This document shows positions 34,772 through 42,937 of a DNA stretch of 64,000 bases, piece after piece. The notes under the pieces are model-generated. The model ran no database searches. It saw only the letters and a program-made list of their open reading frames with translations, and had not been told where the DNA came from. The translations under genes and the position numbers were made by a program. Each line of letters starts with the position of its first letter. The first letter of the stretch is position 1. The stretch is from Cohnella terricola (GTDB lineage Bacteria > Bacillota > Bacilli > Paenibacillales > Paenibacillaceae): contig NZ_VNJJ01000006.1 of NCBI RefSeq assembly GCF_007786475.1, forward strand, positions 124,001-188,000, given 5' to 3'.

Positions 34772-35539
34772 TTAAACTTGCACGGCAGCCTGCGGCAAAT
34801 GCGTAACCGCGACTTGATAGATCGTCACTTTGTTGCCGAGGATCGGATTGTTCGCCGCCTCCTCTTCGCTTCTGGATGCCGCGGCTTCCGCTCTCTTCGC
34901 ATGGGCATGACGGAAAGAGTCGCTATTCGACCATGCCTGGAAGTCCTCTTCCTTCTCCCAAGTCGTGCAGACGCGGACCTCCTCATTCCCGCTTTCGTTA
35001 GTGGAATGCAGAACGTCCATACGAACGAATCCGGGAAAAGTGTGCACGCTCTTCGGCGTACGGAACCGCTCGATGACCCCTACTCCAAATCCGGCTTTTA
35101 CTTCAATTCGATTCTCGACAACGATCATCCCTTTATTCACCTCGTCTTTGCTTAATGACTTCAAGTATTCAATGACTTCTCTCGCTTGTTCGCCGCCCAT
35201 GAAGGCATGCTGCATCAACGAAATGCCGTGCGGTCCGGCGGCATGGATCAGCTGCGGATATTTCGTCAGCGTGGCTTTCACGATCTCGAATTCTCCCAGC
35301 ATGGCCGCAGCGAACAGATCCAGTCTCGCTCCCTTGGACAACAGCCACTCGGCAATATCCCTTCGTCCGACATGTGATGCCGCGCCAAGAGCCGTCTCCC
35401 AATCGTCGCCACCCCAGTTCATCGCGGCGTGCAACAGTCCCGGTTCTTGCTCCAACATTTCTTGAATTTTAGGCAGGTCCGCATGGGCGGCTCCTACGAA
35501 CTCTCTTACAAGTTCGTTGCTAATAGGGGCTTTTTTCAT
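34772..35539 (-). CDS. Ankyrin repeat - IsdG-type haem monooxygenase fusion
   Basis: 255 residues from the ATG with AAAGGAGG 5 nt upstream; the longer frame is not preceded by a ribosome site. Residues 10-130 form ankyrin-like helices ([38 protein letters not shown]). Residues 138-245 align with IsdG/Isd[53 protein letters not shown]. The three residues needed in IsdG (Asn, Trp, His) correspond to Asn143, Trp194 and His213. The activity would be oxidative haem opening to release iron. It is the fourth gene behind a Fur-boxed ABC importer with 38 bp spacing. Confidence 0.85.
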   Translation of the reverse strand: MKKAPISNELVREFVGAAHADLPKIQEMLEQEPGLLHAAMNWGGDDWETALGAASHVGRRDIAEWLLSKGARLDLFAAAMLGEFEIVKATLTKYPQLIHAAGPHGISLMQHAFMGGEQAREVIEYLKSLSKDEVNKGMIVVENRIEVKAGFGVGVIERFRTPKSVHTFPGFVRMDVLHSTNESGNEEVRVCTTWEKEEDFQAWSNSDSFRHAHAKRAEAAASRSEEEAANNPILGNKVTIYQVAVTHLPQAAVQV

Positions 35540-35577
35540 AAGCTCCTCCTTTGAACGGATATCCGAATGATGACCCT

Positions 35578-36384
35578 TTAATTCGTCGATCGGCTGCCGC
35601 CTGCCACTCCGCAAGGCAAGTATACGGGGACGCCCCCATCATTATGCACCTTAGCCTCTATGCCGAATACCTCGCGGAAAAAATCGGCCTGGAACACCTC
35701 GGAAGGCGTTCCTTCCCGCACGACGTTGCCTTGTTTCATGGCTACGATCCGGTCGCAATACCGGGCTGCTTGGTTCAGATCGTGGAGCACCATCACAACC
35801 GTAATTCCTTGTTCCCGGTTTAATAGACGAATAAGCTCCATTAATTCCAACTGGTGCGCGATGTCGAGGTACGTTGTCGGTTCATCCAGCAGAAGGACTC
35901 CCGGCTTTTGCGCCAGGCACATGGCAAGCCACGCTCGCTGACGTTCCCCTCCCGAGAGTTCGATCAGCGAACGGTGTTGAAGCTGCGACATGCTGGTGAC
36001 CTTCAGTGCCCAATCGACCACCTCTTCGTGACTCCCCCTGCATTCTTCATACCATTTCAAATGGGGATTGCGCCCTCTGCGCACAAGGTCGCGAACCGAA
36101 ATATCCAACGATGACTCCTGCGTTTGGGTGAGCATCGTCATCTGCTGGGCGACGGCTTTACTGCTCATGCCGGCCAAGTTCCGCCCCTTCAAGCTTACGG
36201 TCCCTTGCTGCGGGGAAGATAACCTGGCCAGCATCCGCAGAACGGTGGACTTGCCCGACCCGTTCGGTCCGACGATGCCAAGCCATTCTCCGGATGCGAC
36301 GTCCAGATTGAATCCGTCTACGATCGGCGTTTTGGCGCGATACCCGTATTTCAGTTTGTTCGCCTGCAATGCGGTCGTTGTCAT
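35578..36384 (-). CDS. Iron/haem ABC importer ATPase (FecE/HmuV-type)
   Basis: 268 residues: Walker A GPNGSGKST, Q-loop LTQTQESS, signature ELSGGERQRAWLAM, Walker B VLLLDEPTTYLD and switch VVMVLHDLNQAARY, all typical of the siderophore/haem/B12 family. It overlaps the permease gene by 4 nt. Together with the binding protein and permease it forms a complete type II importer. Confidence 0.93.
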   Translation of the reverse strand: MTTTALQANKLKYGYRAKTPIVDGFNLDVASGEWLGIVGPNGSGKSTVLRMLARLSSPQQGTVSLKGRNLAGMSSKAVAQQMTMLTQTQESSLDISVRDLVRRGRNPHLKWYEECRGSHEEVVDWALKVTSMSQLQHRSLIELSGGERQRAWLAMCLAQKPGVLLLDEPTTYLDIAHQLELMELIRLLNREQGITVVMVLHDLNQAARYCDRIVAMKQGNVVREGTPSEVFQADFFREVFGIEAKVHNDGGVPVYLPCGVAGGSRSTN

Positions 36385-37409
36385 CCTTTAATCCCCCTTC
36401 GCAGTAGATAGAGAAAGAAAGGCGCACCAAGAAGGGCAAGCAATATCCCTACCGGAAATTCGATCGGGTCAAACCAACTGCGCGCGGCCGTGTCCGCGGC
36501 AACGACTAGCGCCGCGCCGCCAATCGCGGAAATCGGAAACAGAATCCGGTAGTCATTGCCTACGATCAACCTCACAATGTGAGGGACGACCAATCCGACA
36601 AAACCGACCATGCCGACAATGCTGATCGCCGCTCCCGCCAGGAAGGTGGATAGTAGAATAATCAGCAGCCTGCTGATTTCCACGCGGGTTCCAAGCAGCT
36701 TCGCCGCATCGTCCCCTAATACAAGGAGATTCGCATTCTTAATGAGGAAGAGCGAAGCGACGAGTCCGATCGCCGCATACGGAAGCAGCGTCTCAAAGTG
36801 AGTCCAGCTTCGCCCGTTTAAGCTTCCAGACATCCACGGCAATACGGACTGAACCTTCTCGCTGTTCAGAATCATGAGAGTCGTCATGGCGGCGCCCAAC
36901 AAGGAGTTGACCGCAACCCCGGCAAGAATCAAGCGCAAGGGAGACGCTCCTCCCTTCCAAGCGAGGACATACACGACCACCGCTGCTGCTAATGCGCCAA
37001 GAAACGCTGCAATCGGAAGATATGCGATTTGGCTAGGGAACAAGATCATAATCCCGACCGCAGCCAGCCCTCCGCCCGACGACACTCCAATGATGCCGGG
37101 ATCGGCAAGCGGATTGCGGAAAATGCCTTGCAGGAAAGCGCCGGCAGTTGCGAGGCACGCGCCTACCAACAGCCCTGTTAGAACGCGAGGCAATCTCAGG
37201 TTCCATATGATCTGCCTCGCCTCCGAATCCGAAGCATGCAGCAAGGATTCCCACACCTCGCGAGCCGGAATCGGTACGGCGCCTATCATCAATCCGGCAA
37301 GCGTCGCGAGCAATAGAAGTAAAATGCTTATCAGAAGCAGGGTGCCGTGCCGGACCAGTTTGGAGCTTAGATATCCTCTGGTCGCTGTCCTAGCTAACGT
37401 AGTTGCCAT
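36381..37409 (-). CDS. FecCD-family iron-compound ABC permease
   Basis: 342 residues with about ten helices. Family blocks: [65 protein letters not shown] and the C-terminal [10 protein letters not shown] single permease gene implies a homodimer. Second gene of the Fur-controlled operon, 4 bp after the binding-protein stop. Confidence 0.94.
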   Translation of the reverse strand: MATTLARTATRGYLSSKLVRHGTLLLISILLLLLATLAGLMIGAVPIPAREVWESLLHASDSEARQIIWNLRLPRVLTGLLVGACLATAGAFLQGIFRNPLADPGIIGVSSGGGLAAVGIMILFPSQIAYLPIAAFLGALAAAVVVYVLAWKGGASPLRLILAGVAVNSLLGAAMTTLMILNSEKVQSVLPWMSGSLNGRSWTHFETLLPYAAIGLVASLFLIKNANLLVLGDDAAKLLGTRVEISRLLIILLSTFLAGAAISIVGMVGFVGLVVPHIVRLIVGNDYRILFPISAIGGAALVVAADTAARSWFDPIEFPVGILLALLGAPFFLYLLRRGIKG

Positions 37410-37413
37410 CGTG

Positions 37414-38685
37414 CTATTTCACCTGAAGAAGCAGTTTATTGATCGTTTCGATCGCCTTAGGCGCTCTCAGACCCGGATTCGCGGCAAAAAGATCCGAAGG
37501 AAGCACTTCGAAGCGTTCGTTATTCACGGCGCTCAGATTTTTCCAAGCCTCATTGGATTCGAATTGCTTCTTGAAGCTCGCTTTGACTTCTGTGGCATCG
37601 CCATGCGTAATCAACAGGATCAGGTCCGGGTTCGCTGCGATGATCCGCTCTAGACTAAGCTCCGCATATTGCGGCATCGTATCCATCTTAGGGAAGCCTG
37701 CGGCCACGTTCTTCCCGCCTGCAAGCTCCAGGAAGTTGCCGGGATAACTCGTCGGAAGCGCAACTACGAAGCTGCCAGGGGCGCCATATACGATTAGCGT
37801 TTTCGGCTTGGTTTGCGGCTGAGTTAACGATGCGAGCTTCTTATCCATGTCTTGAATAAGCTCTTTCGCTTTATCCTCTTTGCTCAGAATCTGGCCATAT
37901 AGGCGAATGGAGGCCTGAATGTCATCGTAAGTGTTATGCGAATGGAACATGACTTGAGCGCCTAGTTTCTCAATGGTCGCCTGCTGCGATTTTAGAGATG
38001 GACTCGCAATCACAAGATCCGGCTTAAGCTGCGCCAATTTCTCGAATAAGATGCCGTGCGCGCTGCCAACTTCGGGTACCGACTTCGCTGCTTCTGGATA
38101 CACGTTGCCGATCGCCGTTGGACGGCCTACAACCGAACCGCCAAGCGCGTAAATAATCTCCGTATCCGAAGAAGAAAGCGTAACGATTCGTTGCGGCGGC
38201 TTCTTCAAAGTAAACGGCCCCGAGCTTGCGTTCACGGTTAACGTGCTGCTGATCCCGACCGTATTCGTGTTTTGATTATAAGTGACCCAACGGCCGAACG
38301 CTTCGGAGATCAGTCGCAGAGGGACGAACGTTCTTCCATTCTCGGCGATCGGAGCGACATCCAAAGTCGTGCTAACGCCGTTTATGTACGCGGTCTTTGA
38401 TCCAACCGTAAGCTTGACATTCACGCCGCCTTGATCGGCCGTTACGCTTTTGGTTTTGCTATCCCATGTCGCCTTCCCTCCAAGCGCATTTACGATGCTG
38501 CTGTAAGGGACAAGCGTTCTTCCGTCGATAACTTTCGGACTTGCTTCTGTAGCGATTGTTTTTCCATCCAACATCACCGTGATCGCCGTGTTTGCCGCAC
38601 TGGCATAGTTTCCTTGCGTTGATGCAAAGGGAGTCAGCAGCACCGCTGCAGCTAATAATCCCCGAGTTAATGATTTGTAAAACAC
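37414..38685 (-). CDS. Stalk-domain / periplasmic-binding-protein fusion for iron-compound uptake
   Basis: About 423 residues from GTG, which has GAGGAG 8 nt upstream. Signal peptide (cleavage near ASA-AN) without a lipobox Cys. Residues about 30-145 are a copper-amine-oxidase-N/stalk domain ([36 protein letters not shown]). The rest is a TroA/FecB-like binding protein ([44 protein letters not shown]). It delivers haem or a ferric siderophore to the permease next door. Gram-positive binding proteins are normally lipoproteins; here the stalk domain seems to replace that anchor, by an unknown attachment. Confidence 0.87.
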   Translation of the reverse strand: MFYKSLTRGLLAAAVLLTPFASTQGNYASAANTAITVMLDGKTIATEASPKVIDGRTLVPYSSIVNALGGKATWDSKTKSVTADQGGVNVKLTVGSKTAYINGVSTTLDVAPIAENGRTFVPLRLISEAFGRWVTYNQNTNTVGISSTLTVNASSGPFTLKKPPQRIVTLSSSDTEIIYALGGSVVGRPTAIGNVYPEAAKSVPEVGSAHGILFEKLAQLKPDLVIASPSLKSQQATIEKLGAQVMFHSHNTYDDIQASIRLYGQILSKEDKAKELIQDMDKKLASLTQPQTKPKTLIVYGAPGSFVVALPTSYPGNFLELAGGKNVAAGFPKMDTMPQYAELSLERIIAANPDLILLITHGDATEVKASFKKQFESNEAWKNLSAVNNERFEVLPSDLFAANPGLRAPKAIETINKLLLQVK

Positions 38686-38703
38686 AAGATCCTCTCCTCT
38701 ATT

Positions 38704-38765
38704 GGTAATGATAATCATTATCACTAATGCGATTTCATTATATTGATAATGATTCTCATTGTCAA
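38704..38765 (-). promoter_or_regulatory. Consensus promoter with two Fur boxes
   Basis: On the minus strand, TTGACA (38760-38765), 17 bp and TATAAT (38737-38742). Fur box 1, GGTAATGATAATCATTATC (38704-38722), matches the 19-bp consensus at 18 positions; box 2, GATAATGATTCTCATTGTC (38745-38763), at 16 and covers the spacer. This predicts tight repression in iron-replete cells of the importer and the ankyrin-IsdG gene. Confidence 0.93.
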
Positions 38766-38806
38766 CATCAATTTAGATTCAGCGTATCATCAGAGCGAAT
38801 ACGAAG

Positions 38807-38826
38807 AGGCACCCAACCGGGTGCCT
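38807..38826 (-). terminator. Terminator-like stem after the YhdH-type gene
   Basis: AGGCACCC-AACC-GGGTGCCT with flanking GAAG/CTTC-like extension. Leftward it is followed by CTTCGTATTCG, a poor T-tract, so efficiency is uncertain. Confidence 0.5.
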
Positions 38827-38881
38827 TCTGTGCGCAACTGAACTATGCTATTCCTCGGCAGATTGATTGCTCTTAGAGCCC

Positions 38882-39871
38882 TCACATACACACGAGAATT
38901 CGACCATGAGTATTAGACTTCAAAATATCCGAAAGCGCCTCCTGGAGTCCTTGCAGGGATACCTCGCGATCCACTAGCGTTTCCAAGTGCTCCGGTTTCA
39001 AATCTTGAACCATTCTATTCCACGAATTGACCCTTCGCTCTGCAGGGCAGTAAACGGAATCAATGCCTAGAAGATTAACTCCGCGTAGGATGAACGGCAG
39101 AACGGTTGTCGGTACCCCTATTCCTCCCGTCAAACCACTAACGGCCACTGAGCCTCCATATATGATTTTGCTCAGAATGGATGCGAGCGAATTTCCACCG
39201 ACTGGGTCAACGGCAGCTTGCCATAGCTGTTTATCGAGCGGCTTGCCGCTGTCTCCGATAACATCCTCGCGAGAAATGACTTCCCTTGCACCTAACGACT
39301 TCAAATAATCAGCAGCGTCCGGCTTCCCTGTGCTGGCTACTACATGGTAGCCTTTCTTATTTAGCATGGACACAGCTACACCACCAACACCTCCGGTAGC
39401 CCCTGTAACCAAAACCTTTCCTTTCTCAGGGGTTAAACCGTTTTCCTCCAAACGTATGATGGATAAAGCTGCGGTAAAGCCAGCCGTTCCATAGATCATT
39501 GCTTCTCTTAATGTTAAACCAACCGGAAGCGGTACAACCCAATCAGCTGGAACACGCGCATATTCGCTAAATCCTCCGTAGTGCGATACACCTACTTCAT
39601 AACCGGTGACCAAAACCTGCTGACCCTTATGAAACCTTGGATCGGTGGACGAAACGACATAACCTGACAAATCTATACCGGGTATAAAAGGATACGAACG
39701 AACAATCTTCCCTTCCGGTATACTTGCCAAACCATCTTTGTAATTTACGCTGGAGTAAACGACCTTAATCAATACTTCTCCTGCAGGCAATTGATCGAAC
39801 GAAACTTCTTTGACGCCGACTGTAAATGTATCGTTTTTTTCGACGACCAATGCTTGAAATGTCATAGCCAT
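38882..39871 (-). CDS. YhdH/AcuI-family NADPH-dependent quinone or acryloyl-CoA reductase
   Basis: 329-residue medium-chain reductase without catalytic zinc ligands. Landmarks: SSVNYKDGLA, YPFIPGIDLSGYV, GYEVGVSHYGGFSEYARVPADW, GTAGFTAALSI, NADPH motif VTGATGGVGGVAVSML and VDPVGG. These fit the YhdH/YhfP subgroup, which reduces acryloyl-CoA or quinones. AAGGAG lies 8 nt before the ATG. Single gene; no regulator adjacent on the same strand. Confidence 0.9.
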   Translation of the reverse strand: MAMTFQALVVEKNDTFTVGVKEVSFDQLPAGEVLIKVVYSSVNYKDGLASIPEGKIVRSYPFIPGIDLSGYVVSSTDPRFHKGQQVLVTGYEVGVSHYGGFSEYARVPADWVVPLPVGLTLREAMIYGTAGFTAALSIIRLEENGLTPEKGKVLVTGATGGVGGVAVSMLNKKGYHVVASTGKPDAADYLKSLGAREVISREDVIGDSGKPLDKQLWQAAVDPVGGNSLASILSKIIYGGSVAVSGLTGGIGVPTTVLPFILRGVNLLGIDSVYCPAERRVNSWNRMVQDLKPEHLETLVDREVSLQGLQEALSDILKSNTHGRILVCM

Positions 39872-39977
39872 GAAATCGTCTCCTTTATATGATATCGCCT
39901 CAGATCCATTGTACCCCTCCCATGATTTCGTGTGAAATGATCATAAACGATACCTAATATAAAAATTTTAATATTTT

Positions 39978-40565
39978 TCACAAGCCCACTGATTTGAAAT
40001 ATTGATAAATCCGATTTAATTTCCTTTCCTGCCTCCCATTCGGGCCTTCCATGCTTCCATATTCGAAAAATTTCACTTTTTTTATCCCTACATACCGGAA
40101 CAAGGCTTTCCTCATCAGAACTTTATGCGCATTATTCAACCAGAATAATGGATAGAGCGCAGGCCCTTTCATCGTGGATATGCAAACCACCGACTTCCCT
40201 TTCAGGAGCCCTTCCGGCAGAAGACCGCCCTTATCTCTGTATGCGAAATTCGAGGCAAACATTTGATCGATATAACCGAGAAGCATAGCGGGAGGACGTC
40301 CCCACCAGATGGGATACACGAACACGATTTTATCGGCATGAAGCAGCTGTTCACGATACTTCCCTAGTTTTGGATCGATATGCATATCCCTTCTACGTTT
40401 ATTTTCATTAAAAATTAAAACCGGATCAAATTGCTCTTCATATAAATCAAGCACCTGTATTTCTGATATATGCTTGTTCTCGCTGCTCCCTTGAATGACC
40501 TTCTCCAAAAATGCGTAATTTAGACTTTGGTGATTCGGATGCGTATAAATGACTAACATTTTCAT
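39978..40565 (-). CDS. NAD(P)H-dependent flavodoxin-fold quinone reductase
   Basis: About 195 residues. MLVIYTHPNHQSLNYAFLEKV is the FMN loop, and FVYPIWWGRPPAMLLGYIDQMF the NQO1-family signature, followed by KSVVCISTMKGP. It should reduce quinones or azo/nitro compounds by two electrons. CGAGGTG is placed for the ATG at 40565 rather than the GTG two codons earlier. It is divergent from a MarR gene, and two matching dyads lie in the shared promoter region. Confidence 0.88.
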   Translation of the reverse strand: MKMLVIYTHPNHQSLNYAFLEKVIQGSSENKHISEIQVLDLYEEQFDPVLIFNENKRRRDMHIDPKLGKYREQLLHADKIVFVYPIWWGRPPAMLLGYIDQMFASNFAYRDKGGLLPEGLLKGKSVVCISTMKGPALYPLFWLNNAHKVLMRKALFRYVGIKKVKFFEYGSMEGPNGRQERKLNRIYQYFKSVGL

Positions 40566-40581
40566 AACCACACCTCGTTGA

Positions 40582-40636
40582 TTATCATTTGATAACTAAA
40601 TGGTATCACTTCCTTCATTTTGTTGTCAAATGATAA
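40582..40636. promoter_or_regulatory. Paired MarR-type operators in the divergent promoter region
   Basis: TTATCATTTGATAA (40582-40595) is a perfect dyad; TTGTCAAATGATAA (40623-40636) differs at one base. The second contains the -35 TTGACA of the leftward promoter (TTGACA, 18 bp, TACCAT). Placement suggests repression of the quinone reductase and probably of marR itself. Confidence 0.75.
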
Positions 40637-40685
40637 TTGTTTTGGGATAACCAATTTGGTATTGTCTCAGTAAGAGGTGAAACGT

Positions 40686-41117
40686 GTGGATAAAGCAGTA
40701 TTGTTCCAAAAATTCGTGACCTTTGCGGCGGCAGTGCACGAAGTCACGCATGAACTAACCAAAGATATTAAGCCGGACGATATTACACCCGTTCAATATA
40801 GTATTCTGGAGTATATTGCGGTTAGCCAGCCCGTTACCCTGAGCCAGATTAGCGATTGTAAGCATATCTCCATGCCGAACACGAGTCGTGAACTCAAGAA
40901 ATTAACGGAAAAAAACTTATGCGAGAAGTTTGACGTTGCGGAAGATCGACGTAAGCAGTTGATCCGGCTCTCGGCAGCAGGACAAACCATGATGGACGAG
41001 ACCTTCCAACAAATAGGCGGTCGATTTCTGAATCGGATCAAGGATGCTTCCGCAGAAGAACTGGAGACGATCAATCGCGCGCTGGATGTCCTTCAATCCA
41101 AAGTGTTTTATGAATAA
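40686..41117 (+). CDS. MarR-family regulator
   Basis: 143 residues. The winged helix contains VTLSQISDCKHISMPNTSRE then LKKLTEKNLCEKFDVAEDRRKQLIRLS, with the wing Asp-Arg-Arg. GTG at 40686 is chosen because AGAGGTG sits 6 nt upstream; a GTG three codons earlier overlaps that site. Two Cys (in SDCKHIS and NLCEKF) could allow redox sensing, as in quinone- and peroxide-responsive MarR proteins. This fits the divergent quinone reductase but is inference. Confidence 0.9.
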   Translation: MDKAVLFQKFVTFAAAVHEVTHELTKDIKPDDITPVQYSILEYIAVSQPVTLSQISDCKHISMPNTSRELKKLTEKNLCEKFDVAEDRRKQLIRLSAAGQTMMDETFQQIGGRFLNRIKDASAEELETINRALDVLQSKVFYE

Positions 41118-41123
41118 GTCGAG

Positions 41124-41178
41124 AAAAAAAGATGAGGTGAGCGCAACGGTCTACACCGTACGCTCACCTCATCTTTTT
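41124..41178. terminator. Bidirectional terminator between marR and msrA
   Basis: A perfect 13-bp stem GATGAGGTGAGCG / CGCTCACCTCATC is flanked by A7 on the left and T5 on the right, so it works in both directions for the two convergent genes. Confidence 0.92.
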
Positions 41179-41179
41179 G

Positions 41180-41698
41180 TTATTTGGTCCAATTGTCTCT
41201 AATAAACCGATCACGCCCGGACTTCTCGCGGTCTTCCTTATAATGTTTAGGATTCTTCTTATGAAAGTCTTGATGATAATCTTCGGCTAAATAAAAAGTC
41301 GCGGCCGGCAATATTTTCGTTACGATAGGCTTATCAAACCGACCGCTCGATTCCAAAGCTTGTTTGGATTGAAGCGCCAGCTCCCGTTGCTGTTCGTTGT
41401 GGTAGAATATTGCGGTCGAATATTGCGTTCCTCGATCCTGGAATTGCCCGAATTCATCCGTCGGGTCTATCTGCTGCCAATATAACTCCAATAACCTCTC
41501 ATAGGGGAAAAGCTCCGGGTCAAACGCAATTTGTACGGCTTCCACATGACCCGTCTCGCCCGATTTCACCTCTTCATACGTAGGGTTTTCCTTCGAGCCG
41601 CCAGTGTAGCCGGATACGATGCCCTCGATTCCGGGCAGTTCTTCGAACGGCGTAACCATGCACCAGAAACACCCTCCGGCAAAGGTCGCTTTTTGCAC
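41180..41698 (-). CDS. msrA: Peptide methionine (S)-S-oxide reductase MsrA
   Basis: 172 residues. The catalytic site is AGGCFWC with Cys10 as nucleophile; the substrate site GYTGGSKENPTYEEV and the block DPTDEFGQFQDRGTQYSTAIF are diagnostic. It repairs S-sulfoxides in proteins. The GTG start has AAGGGGG 9 nt upstream. It lies 14 bp after fRMsr on the same strand, so free and peptide methionine sulfoxide repair are coupled. Confidence 0.96.
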   Translation of the reverse strand: MQKATFAGGCFWCMVTPFEELPGIEGIVSGYTGGSKENPTYEEVKSGETGHVEAVQIAFDPELFPYERLLELYWQQIDPTDEFGQFQDRGTQYSTAIFYHNEQQRELALQSKQALESSGRFDKPIVTKILPAATFYLAEDYHQDFHKKNPKHYKEDREKSGRDRFIRDNWTK

Positions 41699-41712
41699 GT
41701 TTCTGATCCCCC

Positions 41713-42192
41713 TTAGATGTTATTTACCAAAGTCTCGACGAATCGCTCCAGGCACTCTTGGTCGACCTCATCGAATCGGCTTTTGCTCGGACTATCGATA
41801 TCCAATACGCCAATCAACTGATTGTCTTTAATCAGCGGAATCACGATTTCCGACTGCGAAGCGGCGTCGCAAGCAATATGCCCCGGAAACAGATGTACGT
41901 CGTCCACTCTGATCGTTTCCCTCTTCTGAGCAGCGGTTCCGCAAACCCCTTTACCCATCGGTATTCTAACGCAAGCCGGTAAGCCTTGAAACGGTCCAAG
42001 CACAAGCTCATCGGACTTCAGCAGATAAAAACCGACCCAATTCACATCGCTTAAAAATTGATTCAGCACCGCCGAGGCATTGGACAAGTTCGCAATTCTA
42101 TCGCTTTCGCCTTCAAGCAGCGATGAAAGTTGTTTTGTAACTAGGCTATAGTTCTCCTCTTTCGTTCCTGTATAGCTTTCTTTATGAAACAT
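41713..42192 (-). CDS. Free methionine-(R)-sulfoxide reductase (fRMsr, GAF domain)
   Basis: 159 residues from the ATG with AAAGGTGG 5 nt upstream; the frame extends 71 codons upstream without family similarity or a ribosome site. The GAF fold shows NWVGFYLL, LGPFQGLPACVRIPMGKGVCG and HIACDAASQSEIVIPL. Cys74, Cys84 and Cys108 have the same spacing (10 and 24) as the three redox Cys of the E. coli enzyme. It reduces free Met-R-sulfoxide with thioredoxin. First gene of the pair with msrA. Confidence 0.93.
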   Translation of the reverse strand: MFHKESYTGTKEENYSLVTKQLSSLLEGESDRIANLSNASAVLNQFLSDVNWVGFYLLKSDELVLGPFQGLPACVRIPMGKGVCGTAAQKRETIRVDDVHLFPGHIACDAASQSEIVIPLIKDNQLIGVLDIDSPSKSRFDEVDQECLERFVETLVNNI

Positions 42193-42344
42193 GATGAATT
42201 CCACCTTTGCTATCGGATGATTCCATAATAGCATTATAAACCCTGATTTGATGTTTATGCGCAGGTTATCTAGTAAAACTTGCGATTCCTTATGATAAGG
42301 TTCTTCTAGAGGGCTATAATATAAATCAGCTAGTAAAAAAAAAC

Positions 42345-42366
42345 AAGGCCGCAACTTGGCGGCCTT
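42345..42366. terminator. Strong hairpin in the crp/fnr leader, terminator for leftward transcripts
   Basis: An 8-bp stem AAGGCCGC / GCGGCCTT with a 6-nt loop. Leftward it is followed by TGTTTTTTTTT, an excellent T-tract; rightward by TGCTTTTG, a weak one. It lies 25 bp before the crp/fnr start codon. It would end hmp transcripts that read through crp/fnr antisense, and could attenuate crp/fnr itself. Confidence 0.75.
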
Positions 42367-42391
42367 TGCTTTTGTAATATGGAGGCTGTAC

Positions 42392-42937
42392 ATGTTATTA
42401 CACAAAGGTGAGATACTATTTCGACAAGGCGAATCCGGCCCGTTATACCATCTGCGAAGCGGTTTATTAAAAATCGTTAGGGTCCATCAAGACGGATCGC
42501 AATTTTTAGTGAATATGATTGTACCCAATGAGACGATCCCTCATCACTCTTTAATGAGTCCCAAACCTTACTATGGTACAGCCGTGGCCCTCGTAACCTG
42601 CGAGATTGACGTCATATCGGAAACCCAGTGGTATCAAGAATTAGAAAGCGACCCGGACCGCTGCCGAACCGTGGCATTGCAGCTGCAGGACAAGTTACGA
42701 ATGATGCAGCAGCGGATCGACCAGCTAACCGAGGTGTCGCCCGCGGAAAAGCTCCGTAAACTTCAATCCTGGTTCCATACGTATATCGCGCCGGCTACAC
42801 TGACGGATGTGCTGACGCAGGATGAGATCGGCCAGTTTATAGGGCTTCGTCGAGAGACGATTAATCGGTTGCTGCGAAATCAATCGACGACGTCATTAGC
42901 AGGTTCCAAATTGTCCGCCGGTCCAAAAAACTCGTAA
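42392..42937 (+). CDS. Crp/Fnr-family transcriptional regulator
   Basis: 181 residues from the ATG with GGAGG 6 nt upstream. The cyclic-nucleotide-binding-like beta roll reads KGEILFRQGESGPLYHLRSG; the C-terminal HTH reads LTQDEIGQFIGLRRETINRLL. There is no N-terminal Cys cluster, so it is not an iron-sulfur Fnr of the E. coli type; haem or another ligand is possible. The last 58 bp overlap the convergent hmp gene, whose promoter has a Crp/Fnr box, so hmp is its likely target. Confidence 0.9.
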   Translation: MLLHKGEILFRQGESGPLYHLRSGLLKIVRVHQDGSQFLVNMIVPNETIPHHSLMSPKPYYGTAVALVTCEIDVISETQWYQELESDPDRCRTVALQLQDKLRMMQQRIDQLTEVSPAEKLRKLQSWFHTYIAPATLTDVLTQDEIGQFIGLRRETINRLLRNQSTTSLAGSKLSAGPKNS

